From Sphaerosporella brunnea (Eukaryota > Ascomycota > Pezizomycetes > Pezizales > Pyronemataceae), in contig VXIS01000025.1 in assembly GCA_008704415.1 (NCBI GenBank), positions 62,001 to 126,000 on the forward strand: a stretch of DNA of 64,000 nucleotides. The letters run 5' to 3'. Shown here one piece after another: positions 21,459 through 32,263 of the stretch. The notes under the pieces are model-generated. The model saw nothing but the letters and a program-made list of their open reading frames with translations. It was not told where the DNA came from and searched no databases. A program made the position numbers and the translations under genes. The first letter of the stretch is position 1; every line of letters starts with the position of its first letter.

Positions 21459-21764
21459 TCATTTTTTTTTGAATGTGAACCAGCGTAAATCAACAAAGAT
21501 CGCGATTTTGTAGAGTCCGGCGACGGGCGCAAGTGAGGCTATATCGGGATGTCCGTGGTTTATTGCCAGGATTACGCAGATGGATTGCATGTAGGCACCT
21601 AGTCTAATGCCTAGTCCGTAAATGTCTGCATTTACTTGGATGGGACAGTCGGTTTTTATACGAGGAAAACCAGTGGCACTCTTGGCAAGAGGAGTGCCGG
21701 AGGCAGCGCCATAGAGAATCGCAGTGAGGAAAGGAAAGGAGCGACGCACCTGAGTTCGAGCCAT
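21459..21764 (-). pseudogene. N-terminal remnant of a fungal multi-TM protein family
   Basis: An open frame of 101 residues contains VNADIYGLGIRLGAYMQSIC, a pattern (D-I-x-G-x-G-V/I-R-x-x-x-Y-x-Q) that marks the N-terminus of a common uncharacterised fungal multi-pass membrane family. The frame ends at a stop after WFTFKKK. In the same frame further on, about 21300-21400, the sequence again looks related (FKRLQIYILYVVEASLG) but is broken by stops, and no full set of TM helices follows. I read it as a decayed gene, though an unrecognised intron could change this. Confidence 0.4.
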
Positions 21765-21937
21765 CGTCGGCGTTGGTCGTTGAGCTTCAAAGCTCTCGGG
21801 TGGCTTGGGGCGGAGAGTACCGATAAAAGTAGGTAGTAGATACTTTGCCTACTCAATGATATATTCAAACAGGCACCCCTAGAGTATCGTAGGAAATGCC
21901 TGCCGTCCGGGGGTGCAGTGCACGGTATCGGGCCAAT

Positions 21938-22892
21938 TTAGTGATGGACACGAGCCGGCTCGAGACGAGCTCGTGGGTAGGCTCGAGTCAGCTCGTCCAA
22001 TTCCCAGGCTCGGCTCGCGGGCTCGAGCTGCTCTACACCGGGGTCGAACCATGCTGGAGCCGTCCGATTGTTTTACACAGAAATCAGGGGCACAGGGCCA
22101 TACTAGCACGGGAACTGCATTCCGGGGTGATACATGGTATATAGGTTCGATATCCGTACAGATCACTCTGAGAGGTCCGACAGCCCTGAAGAGGAGTTCA
22201 GAACAGCCTCGGCAGCTGAATCTGCACCCTCCGGGGCGTCATGGTCACTATGAATCTCTGTACCGTCTCCAGCTGTACCCTCAACATCTGACTCAGTATC
22301 CGCCTCGGTGCCAGAATCATAGTCTTCAATGGCGTCCATGCTCTGCTTTCCTGCAACTTGCTCGCGAAAAATGATTCTTCTTTTATGGGGAAAGGCCATG
22401 TAAGGTGAGCTCCGCTGCCCGCTGGGTGTGCGGCTTCCAGCTGCTTCATAAAACGCATCTGGACGCAGGAATTAACGCGAGTTGTTTGAATTACGCCATT
22501 TTACACTTATTTTCTTGTGGAACGCCTGCATCACATCGTCCTCTTCGTCAGCAAGACTCGGAGCAGCCGCCCGCTGGCCGAATCGGTGATCGATGCCGGA
22601 CCCACTGCTGACAGGGACCGCCGACATGCTCGATTTGTTGTACTGGGGCGCATTTGGTCAAGATTAGACGTGAGGACGGGCGGTGAGTTTGATGGGGGCG
22701 GGTGGTGGTGGCCCGGGGGCGGTGGTGGTGGAGTGGGTTGAGATGGGGCTTGATGTGGTGAGATATCTAAGATCAGGTACGTGCACCGAACGAACGCAAT
22801 TCTATGTGAAAGCTCGAACCCAGCTCGAGCCAGACTTACCATCGTTCGAGCCGGCTCGAGCTCAAAATTTGGCCGGATCGAGTCCATCACTA
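21938..22892. mobile_element. hAT-like non-autonomous DNA element with 8-bp target duplication
   Basis: The ends are inverted copies of TAGTGATGGAC (21939-21949 and 22882-22892) and are flanked by the direct repeat GGGCCAAT at 21930-21937 and 22893-22900. An 8-bp target duplication and a short CA(G)TGATGGA-type TIR are hallmarks of the hAT superfamily. Subterminal DNA on both sides is full of CGAGCC, GGCTCGAG and related short inverted motifs, typical of hAT transposase-binding arrays. No transposase is recognisable; a short acidic open frame (22163-22399, minus) has no hAT motif. It is about 955 bp long. Confidence 0.88.
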
Positions 22893-23540
22893 GGGCCAAT
22901 GAATACAACTTAACGCTGTCATTATGAATATAACTAGTAGTCAGTGGCCAGTCTACACTACTGCCTTGCTGGACCTCTAAACACTCTAGAGTATAGTGCA
23001 GGCACTTCTAAACCTCGTCGTCGCACGTCCCCGGTTGGTGGAGATGGGTGGAGATGGACGACCATAATGAACGCAGTTATCCCCGCGTGCGAACTCTGAG
23101 CAGACACCACGTTTCTCGACCAAACAAGATGCGCTCTATAATCCTACGTGGTGCAGCCCACCGGTTTAACAACGTTGTACTCTGGTTATGGGGTCGCAAC
23201 TACGGATTGTGAAAAGCTTGGACCAGCTGAATGGCACGGCCCCGCAGCCATGGCCAGCTGCCAACGCTACCACCTGCCAATATCTTGAGGGTGAACCTGG
23301 TCCGAGCACTGAGGTTCTTTCGTCATGACTTTGATCCATAATGCCGGTTGCTCCCAACTTCGTATACCACTGGTACAACGACCCTCCAGCAGCAGCAACT
23401 TGAACACAATGGCAGGCCGAACAAAAGAAAGGTACAATCACGACAAGCGGGTGCCATCAGCGCATCTCGGACTCGGAAACGCAGTTGTCTCGGCGATGCC
23501 GAGTCTCTCGGCGGCAGTGAATCTCTCGGCGGCGGTGAAT

Positions 23541-23949
23541 CTCTCGGAGCAGCCTGACTTTAAAGGTCAGCGCAGTTGGATTGAGGTGATTGTCGAGGAT
23601 GCGGGACACCTAGTAATGTTCTATCCTAAGCTCCACTGCGAACTTAACTGGATCGAATATTACTAGGGCGCATGCAAGCACTATGCCCGGAAGCACTCTG
23701 CCCGGTATTTAACCCTTCCTCAGTAAGAGGTGCAACAGTAGCTAACAGCCATCAGGTCTTATGGAGGCAGTCCCTGAAGCTTTGGAGTCTGTGAAGCCAT
23801 CGCTCATTTTCAAGTACTGGCGACGAACTCAGCATATTATCCGGGCATATAGGGAAGGCGCCACCTTTGGGGACGAGGAGTACAGAGCGCGGGTCTATAC
23901 CAGTCGCCGGCGGGTCTCGCAGCGAGAGCCAAGCGCAGATGGGCAATAA
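23541..23949 (+). pseudogene. Broken DDE-type transposase C-terminal half
   Basis: Frame one reads LSEQPDFKGQRSWIE, then EDAGHLVMFYPKLHCELNWI and EYY, then a stop where the family has W in EYYWGACKxYAR; the same frame continues GACKHYARKH after the stop. A second segment in another frame (23761-23949) reads EALESVKPSLIFKYWRRTQH then IIRAYREGATFGDEEYRARV, matching the family's C-terminal end (aldsV...I..f.r...R.mdaYrkG...aefAvkkY.sHRR). At least one stop and a frame change break it. Relatives occur widely in fungal genomes as DDE superfamily endonucleases with FYPKFHCELNxIEYxWG. Confidence 0.8.
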
Positions 23950-24775
23950 ATTGATTATGGGGTCACGGTCCAGGCGGACGGCGCGCCTGGCCCCAGCGTT
24001 CGATCTGAAATTTGGTCCCCACCACTTCGTACCCTTTGACCACCATCTACACCGTGTCCGCTGCTTACTTTCCGACGAAAATATCCGTGCGACGACTAGG
24101 TCTATAGCTGCCTGCGCCATATAATACATTAAGTACTTAGGTAGATATCACAGTAGATACATACCGCCCGCCACCCCCAGCGCAAGACATCCCACAGCAT
24201 TGAACAGCTACTGTCTTGAAGACCTTTGCTTTTTGATACGATTCGGCTTACCTGACACTTCCTAAGATTGATAATACTAGCTACACGCGCACATATACCT
24301 TAGAGAGATTTGAACCCATTTATTCGGAAACTACATATATGTAGGATAACGGGGTGACATAATTTGTAGGATAGCCCCCGGCATTTTATTTTTTTGCCTT
24401 CGAGTCGTCTAATGACTACACTAGCTTTCCTTTTGTTCCCTACAACGATGACCAAACCGGAACGAGAACCTCTTAGCCCATTTAGATAGCCTTAGTATAA
24501 CGCGAAATGGGCGTTTCAACCAACTATTTCTATGGCCAAGCCTCCTGTCATTCTCCACATTGATGGGCGCCTCGCAATCGCGATTACCATACAATAGACT
24601 CACAAGCAGTGCCTCACAGGCGGCGGCGACTAGACTCGCACCAGGCCTTCAAACGACGATCGGCAACTCCGAGCATCGTACATACTCGGACAAGGTCATC
24701 CTCAAGATCATGGCCTCTTGTCTAAAAGTTTGTGAGTGCTTATATTATATAATTGGCCGATTGTAAATATCAACA

Positions 24776-24861
24776 TCCGTTATGGTGTAGTGGCTAGCAT
24801 CAGCCGCTCTCAAGTAGAGCATTAAACCGGCTAGACCGGGGTTCGATTCCCCGTAACGGAA
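24776..24861 (+). tRNA. tRNA-Glu (CTC) with a 14-nt intron
   Basis: Acceptor stem TCCGTTA pairs with TAACGGA plus discriminator A (24861). The D-arm region is GGTGTAGTGGCTAGCAT and the T-arm is CGGGG-TTCGATT-CCCCG. The anticodon stem AGCCG (24802-24806) pairs with CGGCT (24828-24832). Anticodon CTC is at 24809-24811. An intron at 24813-24826 sits in the canonical place between positions 37 and 38 and holds GAG (24817-24819), which can pair with the anticodon. Without the intron the tRNA is 72 nt. A Pol III terminator of seven T follows at 24867-24873. Confidence 0.95.
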
Positions 24862-24866
24862 GACAC

Positions 24867-24873
24867 TTTTTTT
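24867..24873 (+). terminator. Pol III T-run terminator of tRNA-Glu
   Basis: Seven consecutive T residues start six bases after the tRNA 3' end, as expected for RNA polymerase III. Confidence 0.85.
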
Positions 24874-25251
24874 CTATTTTACCAGTCCGATGACCCAGAT
24901 TGTGTTACCCAGCTGCTTTTTTACCCCCTACCATGCACGCCAACTACTCTAGGTAACGGTACAAGACTTGGAAGTTGGAGCGGGTCATTAGCTGTTCTAG
25001 CCTCCGTTTTTTAAGTGCAAAATCCGGATTATACGAAGCCCAAAACGTACCCGTGGCAGCTCTTGGGAAGAAGATGCAAGCCCAAGCCCGCTCCGTAGTT
25101 ATCCTAATCACCCCACTCGTGAAATGTGGTGATCTGCAGTGGCCAGGTATTTGGTTGACCGGTCGGGTGTACTCCAGCCTGAGTAGTTTTCTATCATGTT
25201 GCGAGGCCCGGCAAGCTGTGCTGTCACTTGCTTATTTGTTTAATCCTATTT

Positions 25252-25280
25252 TATTCGGTCGCTTGCGGCCATGACATATA
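25252..25280 (-). repeat. LINE 3'-end hairpin motif, copy A
   Basis: On the minus strand this reads TATGTCATGGCCGCAAGCG followed by ACCGAATA. It lies at the 3' side of the LINE coding remnant at 25281-25778. Near-identical copies are at 44712-44738 and 52035-52061. The inverted GGCCGC-AA-GCGGCC core (one arm base changed here) suggests an RNA hairpin recognised by the element's reverse transcriptase. Confidence 0.75.
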
Positions 25281-25778
25281 TCAAGGAAGAGACAATGCTA
25301 CCCCCAGGCTAAAAATCCTGCGCCTCCTAAGAAAAAGGAATTGAGGAAATTCGCGCCGAGTATATATGCGCACCAAGGAGATTCGTGAGTGTACAAACGA
25401 AAGATACAGCAAGGAGCAGTTTAGGCCTTGGCGGGCCACAGCCCAACTTTGGTACATGGTGCTGCTCAAGAAAGCCAGCACCGCTTCCGTACAGCGTTGA
25501 TTAGACAACAGAACCTTAATGGAGGTATTCATCCTCCGTCTCTTGTGTCCCTCCTCGGTGGCTAACGCCACTTCTTTCCGCAGCGTTGCTTGTTCCTTCC
25601 GCCAGCGTGCACAGAACTTGAACAGATGCTCCCTTGTTTGAACTGGCTTCTTCGTACAGAACCAGCACTTGTCGTCGTCGCGGCGCCCAGTCTTGTAAGG
25701 CGTTAGCTGGTAAAGGATCCTGGGGCTTTCACCCACCGAAGTGGAGTGAATTGTGAAGCTCCTCCCCCCCCCCCCCAA
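25281..25778 (-). pseudogene. LINE (non-LTR retrotransposon) 3' coding remnant
   Basis: The minus-strand frame includes LYQLTPYKTGRRDDDKCWFC, then QTREHLFKFCARWRKEQATL and CTEAVLAFLSST. This matches the CCHC-like end of fungal Tad1-type LINE reverse transcriptases, downstream of RNase H (C-W-x-C ... TREHLFK-x-C-x-x-W). Only the last part is present: 5' of it lies a C-run and A-run (25765-25786) and no reverse-transcriptase core. It is a 5'-truncated copy, as is usual for LINEs. Confidence 0.8.
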
Positions 25779-25988
25779 AAAAAAAAGGTCATATATGGAG
25801 GTCTATGGCAACTTTTAGTAACGGCGAGTGATATCCCATGATGTCATGGCCAACGCCCTGCGTCTACATTTCTGCAACCGCGCTTGTGAGACTTCTATAG
25901 CGTCCCCGGCGCAGCGGTTGGACATGGCTGGCCTGCTTTGCGCGGGTTATGATGTCCAGCCGCAACACACCTGGACAACAACACCCCT

Positions 25989-26668
25989 ATGATGCCGCAA
26001 CGACGCAATAAAAAGGCCGAGAAGTACAAGGATCGGGAGGAGATAATAGCCAAAGCACTCAAGGATCTTGAGGAGCATTCAGAGGCGAAGATAAAGCATT
26101 GGGGGATCCATAGGAACGCCCTACCCAGCCGCCTCTCCAGTCGCACTCGTACAGCCAGGAAGCCCATCAGAATGAGCAAACTCTGACCCCAGAGGAGGTA
26201 CGCTGGATTGAGGATAGAGACACATTGGGGTTCGCACCAAGGCATAAGGAGGTGCTGTAGATGGCACTTGAGATCGTGAAATGGCGTGGGGGGCAACCCC
26301 AAGCAACTATCGCGACCACTTCACCGCATGCTTCTTGAGACGTCACCCGGAGGTAGCTCGAGCTGTGGAACGCGATAGAGTCGCAGCGATGAACGTCGAT
26401 ACAGTAAAGGACCACTTCGCTGTGTATGCTCCCCAACGCTACTCGACTTCTCATCTTAGACAACTACTCCTCTCGCATGATGAGAGAGTTTCAGGAGTAT
26501 TGTATTGCGCCAAGATTGCTCTGTTCTGGTTTCCGGCACATGCGACGCACTTCCTTCAGCCACTTAACGTTGGCGTACTCGTTCCTCGACCGCTATACGA
26601 ATCAAGAGCGCAGTGAGTGGCTACAGACGGTGCCACTCGACACTCTGCTGGTTGCTTCCTATGCGTGA
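25989..26668 (+). pseudogene. pogo/Fot1-type transposase, frameshifted and internally deleted
   Basis: Segments in different plus-strand frames line up with a pogo-like transposase: IAKALKDLEEHSEAKI with GIHRNALPSRLSSRTR (psq-type helix-turn-helix), then TPEEVRWIEDRDTLGF with ALEIVKWRGG and FLRRHPEVARAVERDRVAAM (CENP-B-like HTH), and last RLLILDNYSSRMMREFQEYC with WFPAHATHFLQPLNV (the D-x(6-10)...PAHTTHLLQPLD catalytic region). The stretch between the HTH part and LLILD is far shorter than in the family, so the first catalytic Asp region is missing. Several frame changes and stops make it non-functional. Confidence 0.83.
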
Positions 26669-27646
26669 GAGGGCAAGAGATCGTGCAGTGGCGGTTGAAA
26701 ATATCAAGTCAGCTTGGGCTGCTTGCGGCACCCTTTAAACCGACAGCGGGTCCTCACCCACCCCCAGCTTGCGTTACTTTTCCGCACGCACGGCATCCCC
26801 GCCATCCCGAAAAGGCCTGCGACCCCTTCCACACCTTGCGGAAAAGTCCATGACGGCGGTGCAGCAGATTGCATCTAGAGAACCAACCACTACTCTAACC
26901 ACCTTGGCACGAGTATGGAGAAGGCTCAAGAGGTGATTAAAGATCTCAGTTCGGAAGGTCAATCTCTTGAAGCACGGCTGGAAAGCCGTTCTCTCTCGCA
27001 AAAGGCCTTCGAAATGTTGAGTTTCGGTCTTTTCAACAAAATGGGCAGTCACCGCAAGGTAGTTGCAAGCCTTGCTGTGTGCATGATCATCGGATGTTCC
27101 AGCAACCCAGAGTTCTTATTCTGCTACCGTAACTGTAGAATCCCAGTAGTAACGCAGTTGGATGGCGTTTTCAGGAGCAAATTGAGCTCCACGGGAGACG
27201 GCCTATCGCGAGTGACATCGTATGACCACATGCTCGAGGGCACAAAAATGACCCTTCCCCGGAATTGGGTCCTGGGCTGATCGCTGGTTGCATGTCGAGC
27301 GGGCTCCTGGCAACTGGCTCGCCGCCTTACTCTCACCATCCGCCGTCTCCATCTGTTGAAAGTTTATCCAGAGCTCCGCATTATATACCATATAGTACGA
27401 GCCAGCGACCGGTTGATCATGCCGTGGGGGAACGCCGTGCACGCACAAAAAATATGGCAAAAAAAAAAAATAGACCATCCCGCAACAGCGCATGCAACCA
27501 CCCTATATAATATTTACCAAATGGACCATAACCACTAACCCTGACCACCTACTTCTCACCCCAACTTTGGCCCAACCCCCTAATCCGAATCCTAGGTCTG
27601 ATGATTTTTGGTGATTATGTTTGCGTTGTCTCGTTGTTGTGTAGAT

Positions 27647-27776
27647 TTTCTTGTGGCATGGTAAACCGGTCGCTGGCATTGTAAAAACCCGGGCAGGTTT
27701 TCGCTGGCATTGTAGACCTTTACTCTTTTCTTGTGGCAGGGTAAACCGGTCGACGTCGCTGGCATTGTACTAGAAT
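27647..27776. repeat. Two-copy tandem repeat, about 85 bp period
   Basis: The unit TTTTCTTGTGGCA-GGTAAACCGGTCG ... CTGGCATTGTA occurs at about 27647 and again at about 27732. The second copy carries a short extra GACGTC before the shared CTGGCATTG. A further CTGGCATTGTA lies between them. No gene overlaps. Confidence 0.7.
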
Positions 27777-29560
27777 ACACGTTTGGGTGCCATGCAACTG
27801 CGTTATTACCACGAAAGCCACTACTGCTATATCTCACTTATGTCAAACATCGACAGGGATTTCGCTCGTGGGAGTGGCTTTTAGGTGGCGGCGTTCTGCT
27901 GGTGCCCTTAATTCTGCACGAGGGGAGTGTGGAAAATGGCTCGACAAGACTTTTCTGCCCCGGCGTTTCTACTTAACTGGGAAACAAAAAAAAAAACCAC
28001 AGCGGGGACGCCTCTTCACGCTCGTACTAGTACATAATCTGGCTTGATTGACGTCTGCTTAGGCAGTAGCGCAGTGGTAGGTGGAGCCGCGGCGTGCATG
28101 GCAGAAGAGAGAGTTAAGCACCTACCACCCAACCTCGTCATAACGCACCAGGTCGCCAGATCGTCAAAGCGTTGCGGACTCGTGCCCACCACGTTTAGCG
28201 GTGCTTCGTGTAACTGGAGCTATCAACCCTATTCGCAAACCTCAGCCCGATTAGATCTTGGAGAAGATGTCGACAGCCCCCCGTCAAAGGCAGGGGTCCA
28301 GAGCCCGATGCAGACGCTGCTTTTTGCAGCTACATATATGCTACTCAGAAACAAGCCTAGATCGAATTCCTCGGCTGGGGAGCGAGACTAGGTATATGTT
28401 CTATACGGCCGACCAATAACCGTCAGGCTTGGCTCAAACTTGGCGAAATATCCAACTCCATCCTGTTTAATATGCTCCTATATTTTTTATGGCGATTAAA
28501 GTTCATTAATGCCCAATGCTTATGAAATCGCAAGGTGTGTGCTGTGCAGAGGGGTATAATTCGAAACAATCATTATTATACTAAGAGAACCTTTGCGTGG
28601 TTGTAGTATGGCTGATTTTTGATGCCTGGTAGTAACGTTACTTGAACTTTACTGGGTGGGCGGGATGGATAGCTTCATTGGCCAATGGGGCGAGGATAGA
28701 ACATACTTACGTGTACTTACCTACAAAGCTACTGACATCACATACTCTCGTACATAGCGGTTCTCTTCGCCGGCCACGTGCCCCCCCAGAATGGACAGTC
28801 GAGCCGGTGGCTTTCGGACTCACCCGCGGAAAAGCGGGGCGGAGCGCAACTACGCATGAGCAGTATAGCAGAATATAATTAAGCTCCGATATGTCTGTAC
28901 GCGCAACGACGTTCTGGAGCGTGTTGATCTACGACCGGCAAATCATCAGCAATAACCATGGTTACACGAGACCTCATCACGGCTGAAAGCACCCGGTGAG
29001 AGTCCATCTATGCCGAGATCTATGTAACGCCCCTGAGCAAATCAGCTACGGGCTGGGCTATGCAGATCTAATTACGGCAGGAACTGGGGCGCTAGAGCAG
29101 GTACGTACCTGGCGCAAGCGCCACAGTGCCTTGTGTATTTATTTTCACCGCTCTCCGGATAACACCGAGAGCCGCGTCAGAGCAGGATGCGAGTGCCGCC
29201 GGAGATATCTCATGCCGAACTCCTAGTGGGAGGCAGGAGCAAAAAAAGAGCAAAAAGGGGTGCAGTCCCATAGGGAGAAACAACAATGACGTTACTAAGC
29301 GGCGGTGGCAGTTTGACGTCTTGTCTGGCATGAATCGTCCAGAACCGCAAGTGTTCGGCAGCGTGAGTATCCACCATTCACGAAGATCCTCGATGGGTAG
29401 AACAGCTACATAAACCTAGGTAGGTAGTATATTCGGGTTTTAAACTCGCCCATCAAGGTCCTCTTCATTATCCGGGGATATTAATCGAAATACCCTTTGT
29501 CCCCGCTCACGGGACACTCCCGACGCTCCAGCTAGGTGTGAATGTCGAATAAGAATCGTG
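27777..29560. other. Repeat-poor region without recognisable gene
   Basis: Short frames such as 28044-28391 (plus, 115 codons) have no motif I can recognise. No transposon ends were found here. Confidence 0.35.
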
Positions 29561-30020
29561 CTGGAGAATAAACTCCCCTCCATATGATCAGACGTCCAGG
29601 GCCTTAACGTACATATTGATATGCACAGCCATGCACCCGCACAACCAAGGCACCAAACACTGGTTACTGCAGGATCGCCCAACGGCTCCAGCGTCTTCCT
29701 GCACATATTGAGCGAAAGTGAAACGAAGCAAACCACCGCCAGTAGTTCCTTTTTTTTTTTTGAAAATGCCGCAGTTCGTTCTGGAGAATAGACTCTTCCA
29801 TGGATATGATCAAGCGTCTAGGCAGGGCCTTAACTTACATATTGATATGCACAGCCATGCACCCGCATAACCAAGACGCCAAACACTAGTTACTGCAGGA
29901 TCGTCCCAGCGTCTTTCTGCGCATATTGAGCGTGTGCCGCCAGCAACAGTGAAAGTGAAACAAAGCAGACCACCGCCAGTAATTCTTTTTTTTTTCCTTT
30001 GAAAATGCCGCAGTCTCATG
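29561..30020. repeat. Tandem direct duplication, unit about 220-240 bp
   Basis: Unit 1 (29561-29780) and unit 2 (29781-30020) both start CTGGAGAATA and end near GAAAATGCCGCAGT. They share long blocks such as ACATATTGATATGCACAGCC and GTTACTGCAGGATCG. Many differences are transitions (C/T, G/A). Unit 2 has a short insertion near 29936-29949 (GTGTGCCGCCAGCA). A third partial trace, GCAAATGCCGCAGAACC, is at about 30064. Confidence 0.9.
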
Positions 30021-31014
30021 ATCGATCGTTCGCTACTCTATTATAACAAGCGTCCCGTTACTTTGCAAATGCCGCAGAACCTCGCCAAGAGGGCCGACCC
30101 TTGAGTACCCCAGAACCCCAGAACCCCAGAATCACTGCCCCGGATGGGATGGGATCGAGTGTGCATACCTAGCTATATATCAAGATTCCATCGGCTACTA
30201 AAGTGGCCCGCGCTGAAAAGTAGGCATTGTGAAAACCAATCCACCACATGCCAAACTTACTCAATAGAGAGTATAGAGGATTAAATCTTTGAATCAAGGA
30301 CGACTACCATCACCTATTATAACGCGCAAAAGCCACAGTTCCATCATAGGACAGCCATCACGAGTGCTGCCAAAATTCCGGCTACTATCGTAGCCGAACC
30401 CCACCATGGAGGGATATGTAGAGTACCGCAGCGAACACCGCGGGGAATATATGAGACGTCACGTAAGTGCTCGGCTATAACAAGCTTGACTCATATATGT
30501 GCCTGAACCATTCCCTCTCGGGAAGGCAGACATGTATTGCAACAACCTTGTGAGATTACCGGTAAACCCCCTACACCGCGATCTCCCCCAGAAGTAAGTA
30601 AAAAAAAAAAGAAAAAAATCATCGATGTGTGTGGTGTGAGCCCACTTTACTACCTAGCTTGCGCATTCATCCAGGGTAGTTAGTAGGATATAGGGGGATC
30701 GCGACGTGCGAAGAGTGTAGTAGCAGTATTACAAACGACGCCACACAACACCCAACAAGCCATGGCTAATCTCTTCTGGCGGCTCAATCGTCGGCCTGAG
30801 AGGCAAGTAAGGAGGTAGTAGTAGTATAAATCGCGAGGACGCCCACATCCATCCATCCCTATCGGCCCATTGTGTCAGTCAGTGCAGTCAGTGCAGCAGC
30901 AGCAGCAACAATCAACCACACAGTTTCGTTGGCAAAACTGGATTCCTTAACCGCCATTAACTAAGTAATTAGTAACTACAATAATCCTCCCTTTCTCCTC
31001 AGCTTCTTGCAAGA
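30021..31014 (+). promoter_or_regulatory. Upstream region of the chitinase gene
   Basis: No gene is seen. The last 200 bp include GTAGTAGTAGTATAAATCGC (about 30813-30832), a TATA-like element, then CATCCATCC and a CAGTCAGTGCAG repeat (about 30880-30910), all upstream of the ATG at 31015. Assigning it as promoter is inference from position. Confidence 0.4.
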
Positions 31015-32263
31015 ATGCGCTCGGTTATGAAGATTGGCCTGGTTGCCGCTGCCCTGTTGGCCACTGCCGCAAATGCAGCGCTCGATCTTACGAAGCGGAA
31101 CAACATGGTTTTGTATTGGGGGCAGAATGCGCATGGCTCTTACGACAACACCACCTCGAAGCAGCAGCAGAGTTTGTACACATATTGCCAGGGTGAGAGA
31201 CAACTTCCATCCATCGATCCTGCCTGCAGCAACGTTGCTAACGCATCTTAGATCCCAACGTGGACGTAATTCTCCCCGCCCGCCCCCGCTCCAAATCAAA
31301 AAAAAAATGAAATCTGACATTTGATCCCCAATATCCAGGCAATTTCCATTGGCTTCCTAAACTCTTGGAACGCGACGGACGGCGGACAGCCGCTCGTAAA
31401 CTTTGCCAACTCCTGCACGGGCTACGAAAAGTTCCCGGGCACAGACCTTCTCTGGTGCCCCACAATCGCGTATGCCGCCTCATCCCAATTGTAATCACGC
31501 CTGCTCACTCACACTGCTATTCAGCGCCGACATCCAAGCCTGCCAATTACTCGGCAAGACGATCCTGATCTCCATCGGCGGGTACTCACCCACCTACTCC
31601 GGCTTCGCCTCGCCGGCGGCCGCCGACGCCTTCGCCTACCAAATCTGGAACATGTTCGGGAAGGGGTGGAGCTACTACCGGCCGTTCGGCTCCGCAATCG
31701 TCGACGGGTTCGACCTGGACATCGAGGTGCAGCCGTCGCAGTACTACGAAAAGTTCGTGTACCGGCTCCGCAAGCTGTTCGAAGCCGACGGGAGCAAGAA
31801 ATACTACATCACGGCGGCGCCGCAATGCCACAACCCGGACCCGCAGTTGGACACGGCATTGCGCAAGGCCAACTTCGACGCCGTCTTTGTGCAGTTCTAC
31901 AACAACCCGAACTGCGCGGCCACCGCCTGGACCGGCAAGGGCGGCGACCAGAGCAGCAATTCCGTCTTCAACTTCGGCATGTGGGATTCCTGGGTTTCCA
32001 GCTCCGCTTTCAACAAGAATATGAAAGTGTTGATGGCTCTGCCCGCGAGCAACAAGATCGTGATCTCAGGCTACGTGTCCAAGGCGAAAGCGTCCGATAT
32101 CGTCGCCGATTTGGCCCGGTTTAAGAGTTTTGCCGGCGTGGCTATCTGGGATGCGAGCGAGGTGTGGGTCAACACCGGGTATATAACGCAGGTGAAGTCG
32201 GCGCTGAATGCCGTGACGGCGCTGGGGAGGAGAGGAACTGGATTCTTTCGCTGGTACATGTAG
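31015..32263 (+). CDS. Secreted class III chitinase (glycoside hydrolase family 18)
   Basis: Four exons, 31015-31192, 31252-31265, 31339-31469 and 31525-32263, give 353 residues. The signal peptide is MRSVMKIGLVAAALLATAANA. The mature enzyme starts with the strand NMVLYWGQNAHGSYDN, typical of plant- and yeast-type class III chitinases. ILISIGGYS (about 121-129) is the SxGG substrate motif. VDGFDLDIE (about 167-175) is the DxxDxDxE active site with the catalytic Glu at about 175. YYITAAPQC, FVQFYNNPNC and VAIWDASE follow as expected. Exon 2 is only 14 nt and codes the DPNVD junction that restores the conserved DPNVDAISIGFLNSW. The enzyme cleaves beta-1,4 chitin linkages, likely in the wall or outside the cell. 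No chitin-binding module or GPI tail is seen. Confidence 0.95.

Noticed and set aside
28060..28110. Possible second tRNA (AGTAGCGCAGTGGTAGG resembles a D-arm)
   Set aside because: No matching acceptor stem, anticodon stem or T-arm follows.
31403..32263. Chitinase as a single frame from 31403
   Set aside because: That start skips the signal peptide and N-terminal strand; the spliced model from 31015 restores the family sequence.
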